Assembly: GCA_963844235.1 (NCBI GenBank)
Contig: CAWJNF010000004.1
Span: forward strand, 248,001-312,000
Direction: 5' to 3'
Source: CAWJNF01 sp963844235
GTDB taxonomy: Bacteria; Actinomycetota; Thermoleophilia; Gaiellales; Gaiellaceae
Length of the DNA: 64,000 nucleotides
The position numbers were made by a program, and so were the translations under genes. Below the pieces are notes generated by a model that did no database searches, was not told the origin of the DNA, and saw nothing but the letters and a program-made list of their open reading frames with translations. This document shows, piece after piece, positions 25,123 to 33,672 of this stretch. Numbering within the stretch: the stretch's first letter is position 1; every line of letters begins with the position of its first letter.

Positions 25123-26220
25123 TCAGGCCACCAGCTTCCCGACCCGGGCCGCGAAGGAGTCGATCTCGGCCGGGCCGACGAGCGCCCCGAGCTCCAGCCG
25201 GTAGTGGCGGCTCTCACCCGGGTCGAGCTCGATGAGCTCCCCCCGCTCCCGCGCGTCCAGGCGGCCCGCGGTTCTGTTCGTGCATGGCTCGATGCCGACG
25301 ACGTACGTCCCCTCGCCGAGCATCCGCCACATGAAGTGGAAGGGGAGCTGATCCCGGCGATACACCTCGTAGACCCCGAGCCCGAGGCGGCGGTTCACAA
25401 CCGCAACGGGCACCGTGCCGCCGGGCTCGGCGACGTTCCCGTGCTCGACGACCTGCTCGACGAACCCCGGGCCCGGCGCCTCGAGCTGCCGGTAGCCCTC
25501 GAGCTGATGCTCGCCGCGAGGCTCCGCCGCCAGCGCCGGCACCAGAAGCTCCGCCCCCTCGTCCACGACCGGGAAGCCGGCGTTGACGTGGTAGAGGAGC
25601 ATGTGCGGCGTACGGTCGAAGCCCACGTTCTCCACCTCGTCGTGGACCCGGAGGCGCGACTCCCCCACGCGCGCCTCGACACGCCGCCGCAACAGCAGCC
25701 GCTCGCCGAACACCGAGGCCTGCAGCACTTCGCCCTCTGCCCAGAGCAGGCATTCGTCACCGTCCCAGCGCTCGCCGTAGCCGACGAGCCGCGCGGGGCG
25801 GTTCGACACCCGCCCGTGCAGGGGAAACTCCTCGGTCTGCTTTGCCGGGTAGTGGTACTGCTCGGCGGTGTCGACGGCCATGAAGAGCGCGTGGTCGATG
25901 CCGCACGTGGTCAGCAGGCCGCCTCCCCAGGTGCGGAGGAAGCCGAGCCCCTCGGGCTCGTAGTACCACGGCCCGGCGAAGCCGACTCCGGAGTCCCAGG
26001 CAAGCGCCCGGCCGGCGTGCTCGCAGCGGCCGATGTCGAAAGCACGATCGACGAGCACGTCGAAGGCGAACCCGGTGCCCGTGCGGAACTCCAGCACGCG
26101 GACGCCGCGCTCGGCTCCGTCGCCGAGCTCGACGAGGCGAACGCCCGCGACCTGCCCGAGCCGGCCGACCCGCCGGAGGAGGTCTGAGCGTCCCCACGCG
26201 TTCCCGTACAGCTCGGGCAT
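25123..26220 (-). CDS. Aldose 1-epimerase family protein (DUF4432)
   Basis: A 365-aa galactose-mutarotase-fold protein of the DUF4432 type. Recognisable pieces include VLVDRAFDIGRCEHAGRALA, FLRTWGGGLLTTCGIDH, HGRVSNRPA and HVNAGFPVVDEGAELL, and the closing EPCTNRTAG and LDPGESRHYRLELG. The fold binds free sugars in a cleft lined by His and Glu, so mutarotation or sugar isomerisation is the likely role. ATG 26220 has a minus-strand TAGGTT hexamer 7 nt upstream, so a promoter may lie inside the run. It is followed at once by the atypical SDR. Confidence 0.88.
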   Translation of the reverse strand: MPELYGNAWGRSDLLRRVGRLGQVAGVRLVELGDGAERGVRVLEFRTGTGFAFDVLVDRAFDIGRCEHAGRALAWDSGVGFAGPWYYEPEGLGFLRTWGGGLLTTCGIDHALFMAVDTAEQYHYPAKQTEEFPLHGRVSNRPARLVGYGERWDGDECLLWAEGEVLQASVFGERLLLRRRVEARVGESRLRVHDEVENVGFDRTPHMLLYHVNAGFPVVDEGAELLVPALAAEPRGEHQLEGYRQLEAPGPGFVEQVVEHGNVAEPGGTVPVAVVNRRLGLGVYEVYRRDQLPFHFMWRMLGEGTYVVGIEPCTNRTAGRLDARERGELIELDPGESRHYRLELGALVGPAEIDSFAARVGKLVA

Positions 26221-26227
26221 GCGCCGC

Positions 26228-26233
26228 AACCTA
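26228..26233 (-). promoter_or_regulatory. -10 box for the DUF4432 gene
   Basis: Minus-strand TAGGTT, 7 nt before ATG 26220, in the 41-bp gap between the FAD-oxidase gene and this gene; suggests a second transcription start within the gene run. Confidence 0.45.
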
Positions 26234-26261
26234 GTCCATCGAGGCCGGCCGCGCCTCGGGA

Positions 26262-27638
26262 CTACGCGAGGATCCGGCCCGGGTTGAGGAGCCCCTGGGG
26301 ATCGAGCGCGTGCTTGATCGCCCGCATGGTGGCGATCTCGGCCTCGTCGCGCGTCAGCGACAGCCAGCGGCTCTTCGCCACCCCAACCCCGTGCTCGGCG
26401 CTGATCGAGCCGCCGTAGCGCGCGACGATATGGAGGACGAGATCGTCGACCTCGTGGTCTTCTGGCGGCGGGCCGAGCACGTTCACGTGGACGTTGCCGT
26501 CGCCCAGGTGTCCGTAGAGGAACACCTCCGCGTCGGGCCATCCGGCGACCACCTCCGCGCGCACGTCGCGCTCGAACGAGGGGACGGCGGCGAGCGGCAC
26601 CGTGACGTCCATCTTGTGCGGCACGCCCCGGCTGGAGAGCGCCTCGTTGTGCGACTCGCGGTAGGCCCAGAGCGCCCGCCGCCCGTCGGCGTCCGTGGCG
26701 ATGGCGCTGTCCACAATCTCCTCGTCGGCGAGGGCAGCGGCCTCTCCCAGCTCGTCGGTCGGGTCGTCGTGACCGGCGCATTCGACGACGACGTACGTGT
26801 CGTGCCCCTCCCGAAACGGTTGCGCGAAGCCCCGGTGGGCGCAGACGAGCTCCATTCCCTCCCGGTGGAGATAGTCCGCCGCCTGGAAGGAGGGCGCCCG
26901 CCGCCGCAGCGCGTGCAGCAGCGCGAACGCGTCCTCGATGGAGGCAAATGCGAAAAGCCCGACCGCGCGGACCGGCAGCAGCGGCGTGAGGCGCAGGCGG
27001 GCGCGCGTGACGACTCCGAGCGTGCCCTCGCTGCCGACGAGCAGTCCGGTGAGGTCATAACCTGCGTTGTCCTTCAGCAGCCCGCGCAGCCGCCGCATGG
27101 TCGACCCGTCGGCGAGCACCGCCTCCAGGCCGGCCACCCAGGCCCGCGTCATGCCGTACCTGGCCGCGAGCGAGCCGCCGGCGTTCGTCGCGATGACGCC
27201 GCCGATCGTCGCCGAGCCGCGAGCGGCGAAGTCGACCGGGAAGTCGAGACCCTCCCGGCGAACATGATCCTGGAGGCGCTCGAGCGTGACGCCGGCGCCG
27301 CACTCGACCTGCTGCGCCAGCATGTCGACGGGTGCGAGGTCGCCGAGTCGCACGAGGCTGAGCACGATCTCGCCGGCTCTCGGCACCGCGCCACCGACCA
27401 TGCCGGTGTTTCCGCCCTGGACGGCGATGGGCGCGCCGTGCTCGCCGCACGCACGCACCACCGCGGCCACCTCGTCGCCGGCGGCCGGGCGAACGACGAG
27501 GCTCGACTCGCCGCCGAATCGTCCGGTTAGATCACGCTCGAAGCCGGCGCGCAGCTCCGGGTCCGCAAGCACGTGATCGGGCCCGACCAACTCGACGAGG
27601 CGCTCGGCCAGCCCCTCGCCGACCTCCACCCGGCTCAT
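26262..27638 (-). CDS. FAD-binding oxidoreductase (GlcD/D-lactate dehydrogenase type)
   Basis: A 458-aa VAO-fold flavoprotein. The FAD-binding PP-loop reads GGNTGMVGGAVP near residue 75 and SATIGGVIATNAGGS follows; the C-terminal cap has the conserved HLGDGNVHVNV and SAEHGVGVAKS, whose His residues contact substrate in this family. Enzymes of this group oxidise 2-hydroxy acids (glycolate, D-lactate, D-2-hydroxyglutarate, L-galactonolactone-like compounds). ATG 27638 overlaps the stop codon of the SDR gene (ATGA). No GlcE/GlcF partners are present. Confidence 0.92.
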   Translation of the reverse strand: MSRVEVGEGLAERLVELVGPDHVLADPELRAGFERDLTGRFGGESSLVVRPAAGDEVAAVVRACGEHGAPIAVQGGNTGMVGGAVPRAGEIVLSLVRLGDLAPVDMLAQQVECGAGVTLERLQDHVRREGLDFPVDFAARGSATIGGVIATNAGGSLAARYGMTRAWVAGLEAVLADGSTMRRLRGLLKDNAGYDLTGLLVGSEGTLGVVTRARLRLTPLLPVRAVGLFAFASIEDAFALLHALRRRAPSFQAADYLHREGMELVCAHRGFAQPFREGHDTYVVVECAGHDDPTDELGEAAALADEEIVDSAIATDADGRRALWAYRESHNEALSSRGVPHKMDVTVPLAAVPSFERDVRAEVVAGWPDAEVFLYGHLGDGNVHVNVLGPPPEDHEVDDLVLHIVARYGGSISAEHGVGVAKSRWLSLTRDEAEIATMRAIKHALDPQGLLNPGRILA

Positions 27639-28432
27639 CGCTCCACCCGCAGCCCACGGGACACGGGATGCGCCGCGCCGTACGTGCTGTAGCCGCCGTC
27701 GACGGCGAGGACGGCACCCGTCACGAAGGCAGCCTTTCCGGACGCGAGCAGCGCGACGACCCGTGCGACGTCCTCCGGCTCGGCGAGCCGGCCGGCCGGC
27801 ATGCGATCGACGATCTCGTCCTCGACAACGATGCCGTCGCGGATCGCCTGCTCCACCATCGGCGTCCGCACGGGCCCGGGCGCGACGGCGACGACGCGCA
27901 CGCCGCGCGGCGCCCACTCGATCCCCAGCACGCGGGTCAGACCTGCCAGCCCGCCCTTGCTCGCGCCGTACGGCCCTCTGCCGGGCACGCCAACGAACGG
28001 CCCCGTCACCGACGCGACGTTGACGATGACCCCCTTCCCGCGAGCGAGCATGCGCGTCCCGACGGCCTGGCAGCAGCGGGCGGCGCCCATCAGGTTCACG
28101 TCCAGCACGTGAAGCCAGTCTTCCTCGGGCAGGCTCTCCGAGGGCCCGATGCGGTTGACGCCCGCGTTGTTGACGAGCACGGTTGGCTCGCCGAGTCTCG
28201 CGACGACCTCGTCGACGGCCGCGTCCACCGAGGGCCGGGAGCAGACGTCCAGCTCGACGCCGAGGTGCCCCTCCCCCGCGGCGTCGGCGGCAGCGCGGGC
28301 GCGGCCGGCGTCGCGACTCCCGAACGCCACCCGGGCGCCCTCGCCGGCGAGCTCGCGCGCGATGGCGTGGCCGATGCCGCCGGTCGCGCCCGTCACGAGC
28401 GCCACCTCGCCGGCCAACAGGCTCACGCGCAT
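27635..28432 (-). CDS. SDR family oxidoreductase
   Basis: A 265-aa classical SDR. TGATGGIGHAI, NNAGVN, the serine strand NVASVTG, Tyr/Lys in YGASK and the end VDGGYSTYG are all present. I use ATG 28432 (MRVSLLAGEVALV) rather than the upstream ATG 28462, because homology-like sequence begins just after it. Coupled to the FAD oxidase by a 4-bp overlap; likely oxidises a hydroxyl in the same pathway. Confidence 0.88.
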   Translation of the reverse strand: MRVSLLAGEVALVTGATGGIGHAIARELAGEGARVAFGSRDAGRARAAADAAGEGHLGVELDVCSRPSVDAAVDEVVARLGEPTVLVNNAGVNRIGPSESLPEEDWLHVLDVNLMGAARCCQAVGTRMLARGKGVIVNVASVTGPFVGVPGRGPYGASKGGLAGLTRVLGIEWAPRGVRVVAVAPGPVRTPMVEQAIRDGIVVEDEIVDRMPAGRLAEPEDVARVVALLASGKAAFVTGAVLAVDGGYSTYGAAHPVSRGLRVER

Positions 28433-28526
28433 CCCCGGCCGGCGCCGGCTTCCGCCCGGCAAAGCCGGGCTCCGCCACCACCCGGAGCGCGAGCGCTCGA
28501 GGCTGACTCGGAGCGTCTCATGCCGC

Positions 28527-29444
28527 TCACACGATGTACGGGCTCAGGACGTCGCGCGCCAGATGGAACCCCCGCACGACGAGCTCGTCCGTTCCCTCGA
28601 ACCTCCGGTCCTCGTGCTCGATGACGACGGGCCCGTCGTAGCCCACGGCGTACAGGGCGGCAAAGAAGCGGTCCCAGCGCACCTCGCCGAGCCCGGGCAG
28701 CCGCGGCACCTGCCAGCCGATCCCGACTGACATCACGCCGTGGTCGTAGAGCCCGTCCCGCCGCACCTCGAGGTCCTTCGCGTGCACGTGGAAGATCCTG
28801 TCGGCGAACTCGTAGATCGCGCGCTCGTAGTCGATCATCTGCCACACGAGGTGACTCGGATCGAAGTTGAGCCCGAAACTCTTCGACGGGATCATGTCGA
28901 ACAGCTCACGCCAGATGGCGGGCGAGTAGGCGAGGTTGTTGCCTCCGGGCCACTCGTCGAGCGAGAAGATCATGGGGCAGTTCTCGATCGCGACGCGGAC
29001 GCCGCGCGACTCCGCCTCGGCCACGATCGGCGGCCAGACCTTCCGGAACTCCTCCATGTTCTCCGGATGGGTGCGGCTGCTGTCGCGCCCGACGAAGGTG
29101 GTGACCACGGGAACGCCGAGCGTAGCCGCGGCTCGTATCACCTGCCGCGTGTGCTCGTTCACGGCCGCTCGGTGCTCCGGATCCGGATGCAGGTTGTTCG
29201 GGTAGTAGCCGAGGCCGGAGATCTCGAGACCGTGCCGCGCCATGATGTCGCGGATCTCCTCCGCCCTGGTGTCGTCGAGCGCGTCCACGTCCACGTGCGT
29301 GGTCCCCGCGTAGCGCCGTACGTCGCCCGAGGACGCCGGCCAGCAGCAGATCTCGAGCGCACCGAAGCCCGCCCCCGCGGCGAACTCGGCGACCTGCTCG
29401 AGCGACCAGTGGGGAAACGGTGCGGTGATGAAGCCGAGCCGCAT
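28527..29444 (-). CDS. Sugar phosphate isomerase/epimerase family protein (xylose isomerase-like TIM barrel)
   Basis: A 305-aa AP-endonuclease-2 family barrel. Metal-site residues are visible as Glu in VAIENCPM, Asp/His in NFDPSHLVWQ, His in HVHAKDLE and Glu in VVIEHEDRRF. The N-terminus GFITAPFPHWSLEQVAEFAA is typical for this group of inositol/sugar isomerases and keto-sugar epimerases. It is the first gene of the minus-strand run that ends with OsmC and has its own TAGAGT -10 box. Confidence 0.88.
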   Translation of the reverse strand: MRLGFITAPFPHWSLEQVAEFAAGAGFGALEICCWPASSGDVRRYAGTTHVDVDALDDTRAEEIRDIMARHGLEISGLGYYPNNLHPDPEHRAAVNEHTRQVIRAAATLGVPVVTTFVGRDSSRTHPENMEEFRKVWPPIVAEAESRGVRVAIENCPMIFSLDEWPGGNNLAYSPAIWRELFDMIPSKSFGLNFDPSHLVWQMIDYERAIYEFADRIFHVHAKDLEVRRDGLYDHGVMSVGIGWQVPRLPGLGEVRWDRFFAALYAVGYDGPVVIEHEDRRFEGTDELVVRGFHLARDVLSPYIV

Positions 29445-29452
29445 GAGCGCCC

Positions 29453-29458
29453 ACTCTA
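29453..29458 (-). promoter_or_regulatory. -10 box for the sugar isomerase run
   Basis: Minus-strand TAGAGT, 8 nt before ATG 29444; probably the main promoter of the run down to OsmC. Confidence 0.5.
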
Positions 29459-29567
29459 ATCGTCTAGATTCTCTCCGGCATGGCGACGGACCGGGCCGCC
29501 AACGAGATCGTGGAGAGCCGCCTCGCGACGCTGCATCGGTGAGCGGAGCGCGGCGCGTGCGTAAACC

Positions 29568-29641
29568 GGGGTCAAGTCTTTCATAAGCACATAAGGGCTC
29601 GGCCCCGAAACTCCTAATGTTCTAATGCAAGACTTGACCCC
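29568..29641. repeat. GGGGTCAAGTCTT inverted repeat (74 bp, REP-like)
   Basis: The left end GGGGTCAAGTCTT and right end AAGACTTGACCCC are exact reverse complements; between them CACATAAG and CTAATGTTCT are partly complementary. Two further copies occur at 43986 and 50202. It lies in the gap between the sugar isomerase and the SDR gene; that gap otherwise holds only a 20-codon ORF at 29480. Confidence 0.85.
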
Positions 29642-29666
29642 ACCACGACAACCTGGGCGCCCGTGA

Positions 29667-30467
29667 TCAATGCATTACCCAGCCGCCGTCGATCTGGAAC
29701 AGCTGGCCGGTGATGAACGAGGAGGCGTCGCTCGCGAGGAACACGGCGAGGTTGCCGATGTCCTCGGGCGTCCCCCGGCGCTTGAGGGACTGTTGCTCCA
29801 GCACCCAGCCGTTGTAGGCCTCGGGATCCGGGTGGATCTTCTCGGCATCGGTCGGGAAGGCGCCGGGCGAGATCGCGTTGACGGTGATCCCCTCAGGCCC
29901 GAGCTCCCTGGCCAGCCCGCGCGTGAACGCGACGATGCCGCCTTTCGTGGACACGTAGGAGAGGAGCATCGACCAGCCGCCGAAGAACGTGATCGAGGTC
30001 AGGTTGACGACCCGTCCGCGTCCCCGCGCGGCCATCGACGGGTAGCACGCCCGGGCGCAGAGGAAGTAGCCCTTGAGGTTCGTCGCGAAGACGTCGTCCC
30101 ACTCCTCCTCGCTGATCTCCGTCCACGCGCGGCGCGGGTAGATGGCTGCGTTGTTCACGAGGATGTCGATCCCTCCGAGCTCCCGCGCGACCGTCTCCGC
30201 CATCGCGTCGATCGAGTCCTTGCGCGAGACGTCCGCGCGCACGGAGATCGCCTTGCCGCCGGCTGCCGCCACCTCATCGCGCACCTCGTCGATCGTCTCC
30301 TGCGTGCGGCCGACGACGGCCACGGCGGCGCCGGCGCCGGCCAGCGCGCGGCACATGTCGGCGCCGAGCCCGCCGCCGCCGCCGGTAACGATCGCGACCC
30401 GGCCGTCGATCGCGAACGCGCTCAGCCGGCTCAGAACGGCGCCCCCATCGTCGCCGTACTCTGCCAC
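29667..30467 (-). CDS. SDR family oxidoreductase
   Basis: A classical SDR of about 266 aa. TGGGGGLGADM, NNAAIY, serine strand NLTSITF, Tyr/Lys in YVSTK, and the end IDGGWVMH mark the fold. No ATG precedes the conserved part; GTG 30467 (VAEYGDDGG) is the most likely start, 23 bp after the stop of the DUF2071 gene on the same strand, but it is not certain. Substrate unknown. Confidence 0.87.
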   Translation of the reverse strand: MAEYGDDGGAVLSRLSAFAIDGRVAIVTGGGGGLGADMCRALAGAGAAVAVVGRTQETIDEVRDEVAAAGGKAISVRADVSRKDSIDAMAETVARELGGIDILVNNAAIYPRRAWTEISEEEWDDVFATNLKGYFLCARACYPSMAARGRGRVVNLTSITFFGGWSMLLSYVSTKGGIVAFTRGLARELGPEGITVNAISPGAFPTDAEKIHPDPEAYNGWVLEQQSLKRRGTPEDIGNLAVFLASDASSFITGQLFQIDGGWVMH

Positions 30468-30490
30468 GGCATGCTGCCGTGCGCGCGAGG

Positions 30491-31123
30491 TCAGCCGAGA
30501 CGCTCGGCCGGGAGGGTCAGCGAGAACCGGGTCGCGGCCGCGTAGAGCAGCGAATCGGGCGCGCCGACGTCGAATCCGAGCGCCACGACGGGCTCGACGA
30601 GCGGCGGCTCGAGCAGCTCGGCCTCCTGCCAGGCAAGCGGCTCGTGCGAGGAGACAAGGCGGCGCAGGCCCGCGGCGACGACGAGGGCGACATCGTGGAC
30701 GCCCAGCGGCGTCCCGCCGGCCTCCGGGATCCGGCGCGCGCCGCCGAGCGTGCGGTACCGGAGACGTACGCCCGGGCCCGAGGCGCTCACGGCGCCGTTG
30801 CGTACGGCGATGCGGGCCGGCCTCACCGGGAGCCCGAACACGATGCCCCCGAGCCCGGCCGCCGTGACCCGCACGGCGAGCAGGAAGAGCGCCGGCTCGC
30901 CGCCGGCCGTGACGTACGTTCGCACGGCGAGCTGCGAGAACGACGGCGCCCCGTAGCCGTTCAGACGGACGCGCGTGTTCCGGAGCCCGACGAGCGACAC
31001 GAGCGCCCGCCCGTCGTCGGCGAGCGCCGGCTCGACGCCGGGAGGAAGCGCTCCGGCCAGGCGCTCGGCCGGCAGGTACCAGGTGGCGACCAGCAAGTCG
31101 CGAACGATCGTCTCGACACGCAT
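30491..31123 (-). CDS. DUF2071 (YqjF-like) family protein
   Basis: A 210-aa protein of the acetoacetate-decarboxylase-like fold. The N-terminal DLLVATWYLPAERLAGALPPG and the strand SQLAVRTYVTAGGEPALFL are characteristic of YqjF/DUF2071 proteins. The function of the family is not established to my knowledge. ATG 31123 has TAGGCT 6 nt upstream. It diverges from the Xer recombinase pair. Confidence 0.8.
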   Translation of the reverse strand: MRVETIVRDLLVATWYLPAERLAGALPPGVEPALADDGRALVSLVGLRNTRVRLNGYGAPSFSQLAVRTYVTAGGEPALFLLAVRVTAAGLGGIVFGLPVRPARIAVRNGAVSASGPGVRLRYRTLGGARRIPEAGGTPLGVHDVALVVAAGLRRLVSSHEPLAWQEAELLEPPLVEPVVALGFDVGAPDSLLYAAATRFSLTLPAERLG

Positions 31124-31129
31124 TACCTG

Positions 31130-31135
31130 AGCCTA
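31130..31135 (-). promoter_or_regulatory. -10 box for the DUF2071 gene
   Basis: Minus-strand TAGGCT, 6 nt before ATG 31123. The identical hexamer at the identical distance precedes the tRNA-Sec gene. Confidence 0.55.
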
Positions 31136-31153
31136 CGAGGCAGGAAGCGTCAC

Positions 31154-32023
31154 GTGGCGGCCGAAACGCGGCGCGTGACCACTGCGAAGGCGATCGCACG
31201 CTTCCTCGAGAGCCCCCGCCTGGCTGACGCTACCCGTCGCAGCTACCGCGTCGATCTGGACGAGTTCGCCGCCTGGCTCTCGGGCCGCGGTCTCTCGCTC
31301 GACGACGTCGACGCGAGGGCGCTGGCCGCCTACGCCGCCGATCTGGCCGCAGCCCGGCCGGGACGGACGCCGCGCCGGCTGTCGGACGCGACCCGGGCGC
31401 GCAAGCTCTCAGCCGTTCGCAGCCTGCTCCTGGCGACACGAGGGCCCGGGCACGTCCCGGACGTCCCGCTGCGCGGCGCGCCGCGGCGCAGGCTGCCGAG
31501 GGCGCCGACGGTCCGCGACACGGACGCCCTGCTCGCAGGCCTCGAGGGCGACGGCCCCCTGGCGCTTCGCAACCGCGCGCTCTTCGAGCTCGTGTACTCG
31601 GCCGGTCTGCGCTCCCGCGAGGCGGCCGACCTGCAGCTCGCCGACGTCGACTTCGAGCAGGAGTCGCTGCGGGTTCTCGGCAAGGGGGACAAGGAGCGTG
31701 TCGTCCCGCTCGGCGAAGAGGCCGCGCACTGGCTGCACCGCTACCTCACCGACGGCCGGCCCAGACTGGCACGCGCTGCCACGGGGCATGTGTTCCTGTC
31801 CGCGCGAGGCAAGCCCCTGGACACCTCGACGCTGCGCCGCCTGGTGCCGAATCCCCATCGCCTGCGCCATGCGTTCGCCACCCACCTGCTCGAGGGCGGC
31901 GCCGACCTCCGCACGATCCAGGAGCTGCTCGGCCACGCCTCGCTCTCCACCACGCAGGTTTACAGCCACGTCGACGGACGGCGCCTGCGCCGGGTCTACG
32001 ACCGTGCCCATCCACGAGCCTGA
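31154..32023 (+). CDS. Tyrosine recombinase (XerC-like)
   Basis: A 289-aa tyrosine recombinase. The N-terminal SAM-like domain runs to about residue 115 (FLESPRLADATRRSYRVDLDEF). The catalytic set is present: Arg in SAGLRSREA, Lys in GKGDKERVVPL, His-x-x-Arg in PHRLRHAFATH, His in LLGHASLS and the nucleophile Tyr in TTQVYSHV. The spacer before the PHRLRH box is about a dozen residues shorter than in typical XerC (GKPLDTSTLRRLVPN). GTG 31154 follows AGGAAG; GTG 31175 is an alternative. It overlaps the next recombinase by 20 bp. Together they may resolve chromosome dimers. Confidence 0.87.
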   Translation: MAAETRRVTTAKAIARFLESPRLADATRRSYRVDLDEFAAWLSGRGLSLDDVDARALAAYAADLAAARPGRTPRRLSDATRARKLSAVRSLLLATRGPGHVPDVPLRGAPRRRLPRAPTVRDTDALLAGLEGDGPLALRNRALFELVYSAGLRSREAADLQLADVDFEQESLRVLGKGDKERVVPLGEEAAHWLHRYLTDGRPRLARAATGHVFLSARGKPLDTSTLRRLVPNPHRLRHAFATHLLEGGADLRTIQELLGHASLSTTQVYSHVDGRRLRRVYDRAHPRA

Positions 32024-32909
32024 CGACCCGCAGGTCGCGGGCTTTCTCGCCCTGCTGGCAGCCCGCCGCTCGCCCCGGACGGTAGACGCATACCGGCGTG
32101 ACCTGGCCGATCTCGCGGCCGCGCTCGGACGGCCGCCGAGCGAGGCGAGCGTGGGCGATCTCGAGACCTGGGCGGCGGGGCTGCGGGCGCGAGGACTGTC
32201 GCCGGCTACGATTGCGCGGCGACTTGCGGCAGCCCGCTCGTTCTACCGCCACCTCGTGCTGCTCGGCATTCGCACGGACAATCCGGCGGCGGCGGTCGAC
32301 CTTCCTCGCCGACGGCGCCGGCTTCCGCGCACGCTGTCGCCGGGCGAGATCGAGCGCCTCATCGCCGGGGCACGTGGGACAGGCCCGCGCGCGCTACGAG
32401 ACCGCGCCCTGGTCGAGCTCCTCTACGGAGCCGGCCTACGTGTGAGCGAGGCCGTCGGGCTCGACCTGGCCCGGATCGACCTCGAGGAGCGGCTTGTCCG
32501 ACCGCTCGGCAAGGGCGACAAGGAACGGATCGTCCCGCTCGGGCGCGAGGCGGTCGACGCCGTCCGGCGCTACCTCGCACGCGGCCGGCCATTCCTCGAC
32601 CGGCGTCGCCGGCCCGAGCTCTTCCTGAACGCCCAGGGCGGCCCCCTGACTCGCGCTGGGGCGTTCCTCGTGCTCCGCAAGCTTGCCGAGCAGGCCGGCC
32701 TCGAGCCCGAGCGGGTGCATCCTCATCTCCTCCGTCACTCGTTCGCGACGCACCTGCTCGAAGGGGGAGCGGACCTGCGGTCTGTACAGGAGATGCTCGG
32801 GCACGCCGATCTCGCCACAACGGAGCTCTACACGCACATCTCCGACAAACGCCGCCGGGACACGTACTTCAAGGCGCACCCGCACGCTGTTCGCGGTCGC
32901 CATCATTGA
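32004..32909 (+). CDS. xerD: Tyrosine recombinase XerD-like
   Basis: A 301-aa tyrosine recombinase with the full core set: Arg in AGLRVSEAVGL, Lys in GKGDKERIVPL, HLLRHSFATHLLEGG, His in MLGHADLAT and Tyr in TELYTHISDKRRRDTY. The end KAHPHA is typical of XerD/XerC housekeeping enzymes. GTG 32004 lies inside the end of the upstream recombinase gene, so the pair is translationally coupled, probably as heterodimer partners acting at dif. Confidence 0.9.
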   Translation: MPIHEPDDPQVAGFLALLAARRSPRTVDAYRRDLADLAAALGRPPSEASVGDLETWAAGLRARGLSPATIARRLAAARSFYRHLVLLGIRTDNPAAAVDLPRRRRRLPRTLSPGEIERLIAGARGTGPRALRDRALVELLYGAGLRVSEAVGLDLARIDLEERLVRPLGKGDKERIVPLGREAVDAVRRYLARGRPFLDRRRRPELFLNAQGGPLTRAGAFLVLRKLAEQAGLEPERVHPHLLRHSFATHLLEGGADLRSVQEMLGHADLATTELYTHISDKRRRDTYFKAHPHAVRGRHH

Positions 32910-32931
32910 GGCCGTCACCGAGGAGGTAGCG

Positions 32932-33648
32932 CTGGACATCCCCGACGGCTGGGTGCTCGTCGATCTACACAACCACTCGGATCGCTCCTACGACGCGGTG
33001 AACACGCTCGCCCACTACGAGCGAGCGCACGCGGCCGGCCGCCTCCACGTGCTCGGCATCACCGACCACAACCGCATCGACGGTGCGCTCGAGCTGCGCG
33101 AGCGCGCAAGCTTTCCGATCGTCGTCGGGATGGAGATCGACACGTCCGAAGGCGAGCTGATCGGGCTCTTCCTGTCCGAGCCGCTACCGGTCGGGCTGAC
33201 CGCTTCCGAGACCGCCGAGCGCATCCGCTCCCAGGGTGGGCTCGTGTACGTCCAGCATCCGTTCTACCGGTTTGTCCGCGAGCCGCTCCTCGCCCGGACG
33301 CGCGAGCAGCTGCTCGACGCCGGCCTCATCGACATCGTCGAAGTGCGCAACGGCGGCCCGTTCACGGGCCCCGCCGACCGGCGGGCCGCGGCCTGGGCAC
33401 GGAAGGCGGGGCTCCCCGGAGCGGGCTCGAGCGACGCGCACGAGCCGGCCGACATCGGTCAGATCGTCACCGCCGTGCCGCCGGGCCCGCTGGAGGCCGG
33501 CCCGTTCCTCGAGCGCCTCGAGGAGGGCCTCGTCGTCGACCGGCATCGCAGATCGGCCATGCAGATCGCAACGAAGGCGCGCTACCGCTTCTTCGCGGAG
33601 ATCCCGAGGCGAGTCCGGGGGACGGCAAGAAAGCACCGGCTCCCGTGA
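32932..33648 (+). CDS. PHP domain metal-dependent hydrolase, probable CTG start
   Basis: A PHP-domain phosphoesterase of about 238 aa. Metal ligands occur in the usual order: DLHNHSDRSYD, ITDHNRIDG, GMEIDTSEG, VQHPFYRF, VEVRNGG and SSDAHEPADIG. The role may be phosphate ester hydrolysis (nucleotide, polyP or sugar phosphate). No ATG or GTG lies at the right place: a perfect AGGAGG (32921-32926) stands 5 nt before CTG 32932, while the first GTG (32953) is too far from it and would cut close to the metal motif. An ATT start at 32905 is the other option. Confidence 0.82.
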   Translation: MDIPDGWVLVDLHNHSDRSYDAVNTLAHYERAHAAGRLHVLGITDHNRIDGALELRERASFPIVVGMEIDTSEGELIGLFLSEPLPVGLTASETAERIRSQGGLVYVQHPFYRFVREPLLARTREQLLDAGLIDIVEVRNGGPFTGPADRRAAAWARKAGLPGAGSSDAHEPADIGQIVTAVPPGPLEAGPFLERLEEGLVVDRHRRSAMQIATKARYRFFAEIPRRVRGTARKHRLP

Positions 33649-33672
33649 CCGGCCCCCGTCTCTCAGGACACG

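Noticed and set aside
26262..28481. Single 739-codon minus-strand protein joining SDR-frame sequence to the FAD oxidase
   Set aside because: The first third is the shadow frame of the SDR gene; the FAD oxidase has its own ATG at 27638.
29480..29542. 20-codon ORF starting ATGGCGACGGACC
   Set aside because: No Shine-Dalgarno, no recognisable motif, and it lies in a repeat-bearing gap; perhaps a gene remnant.
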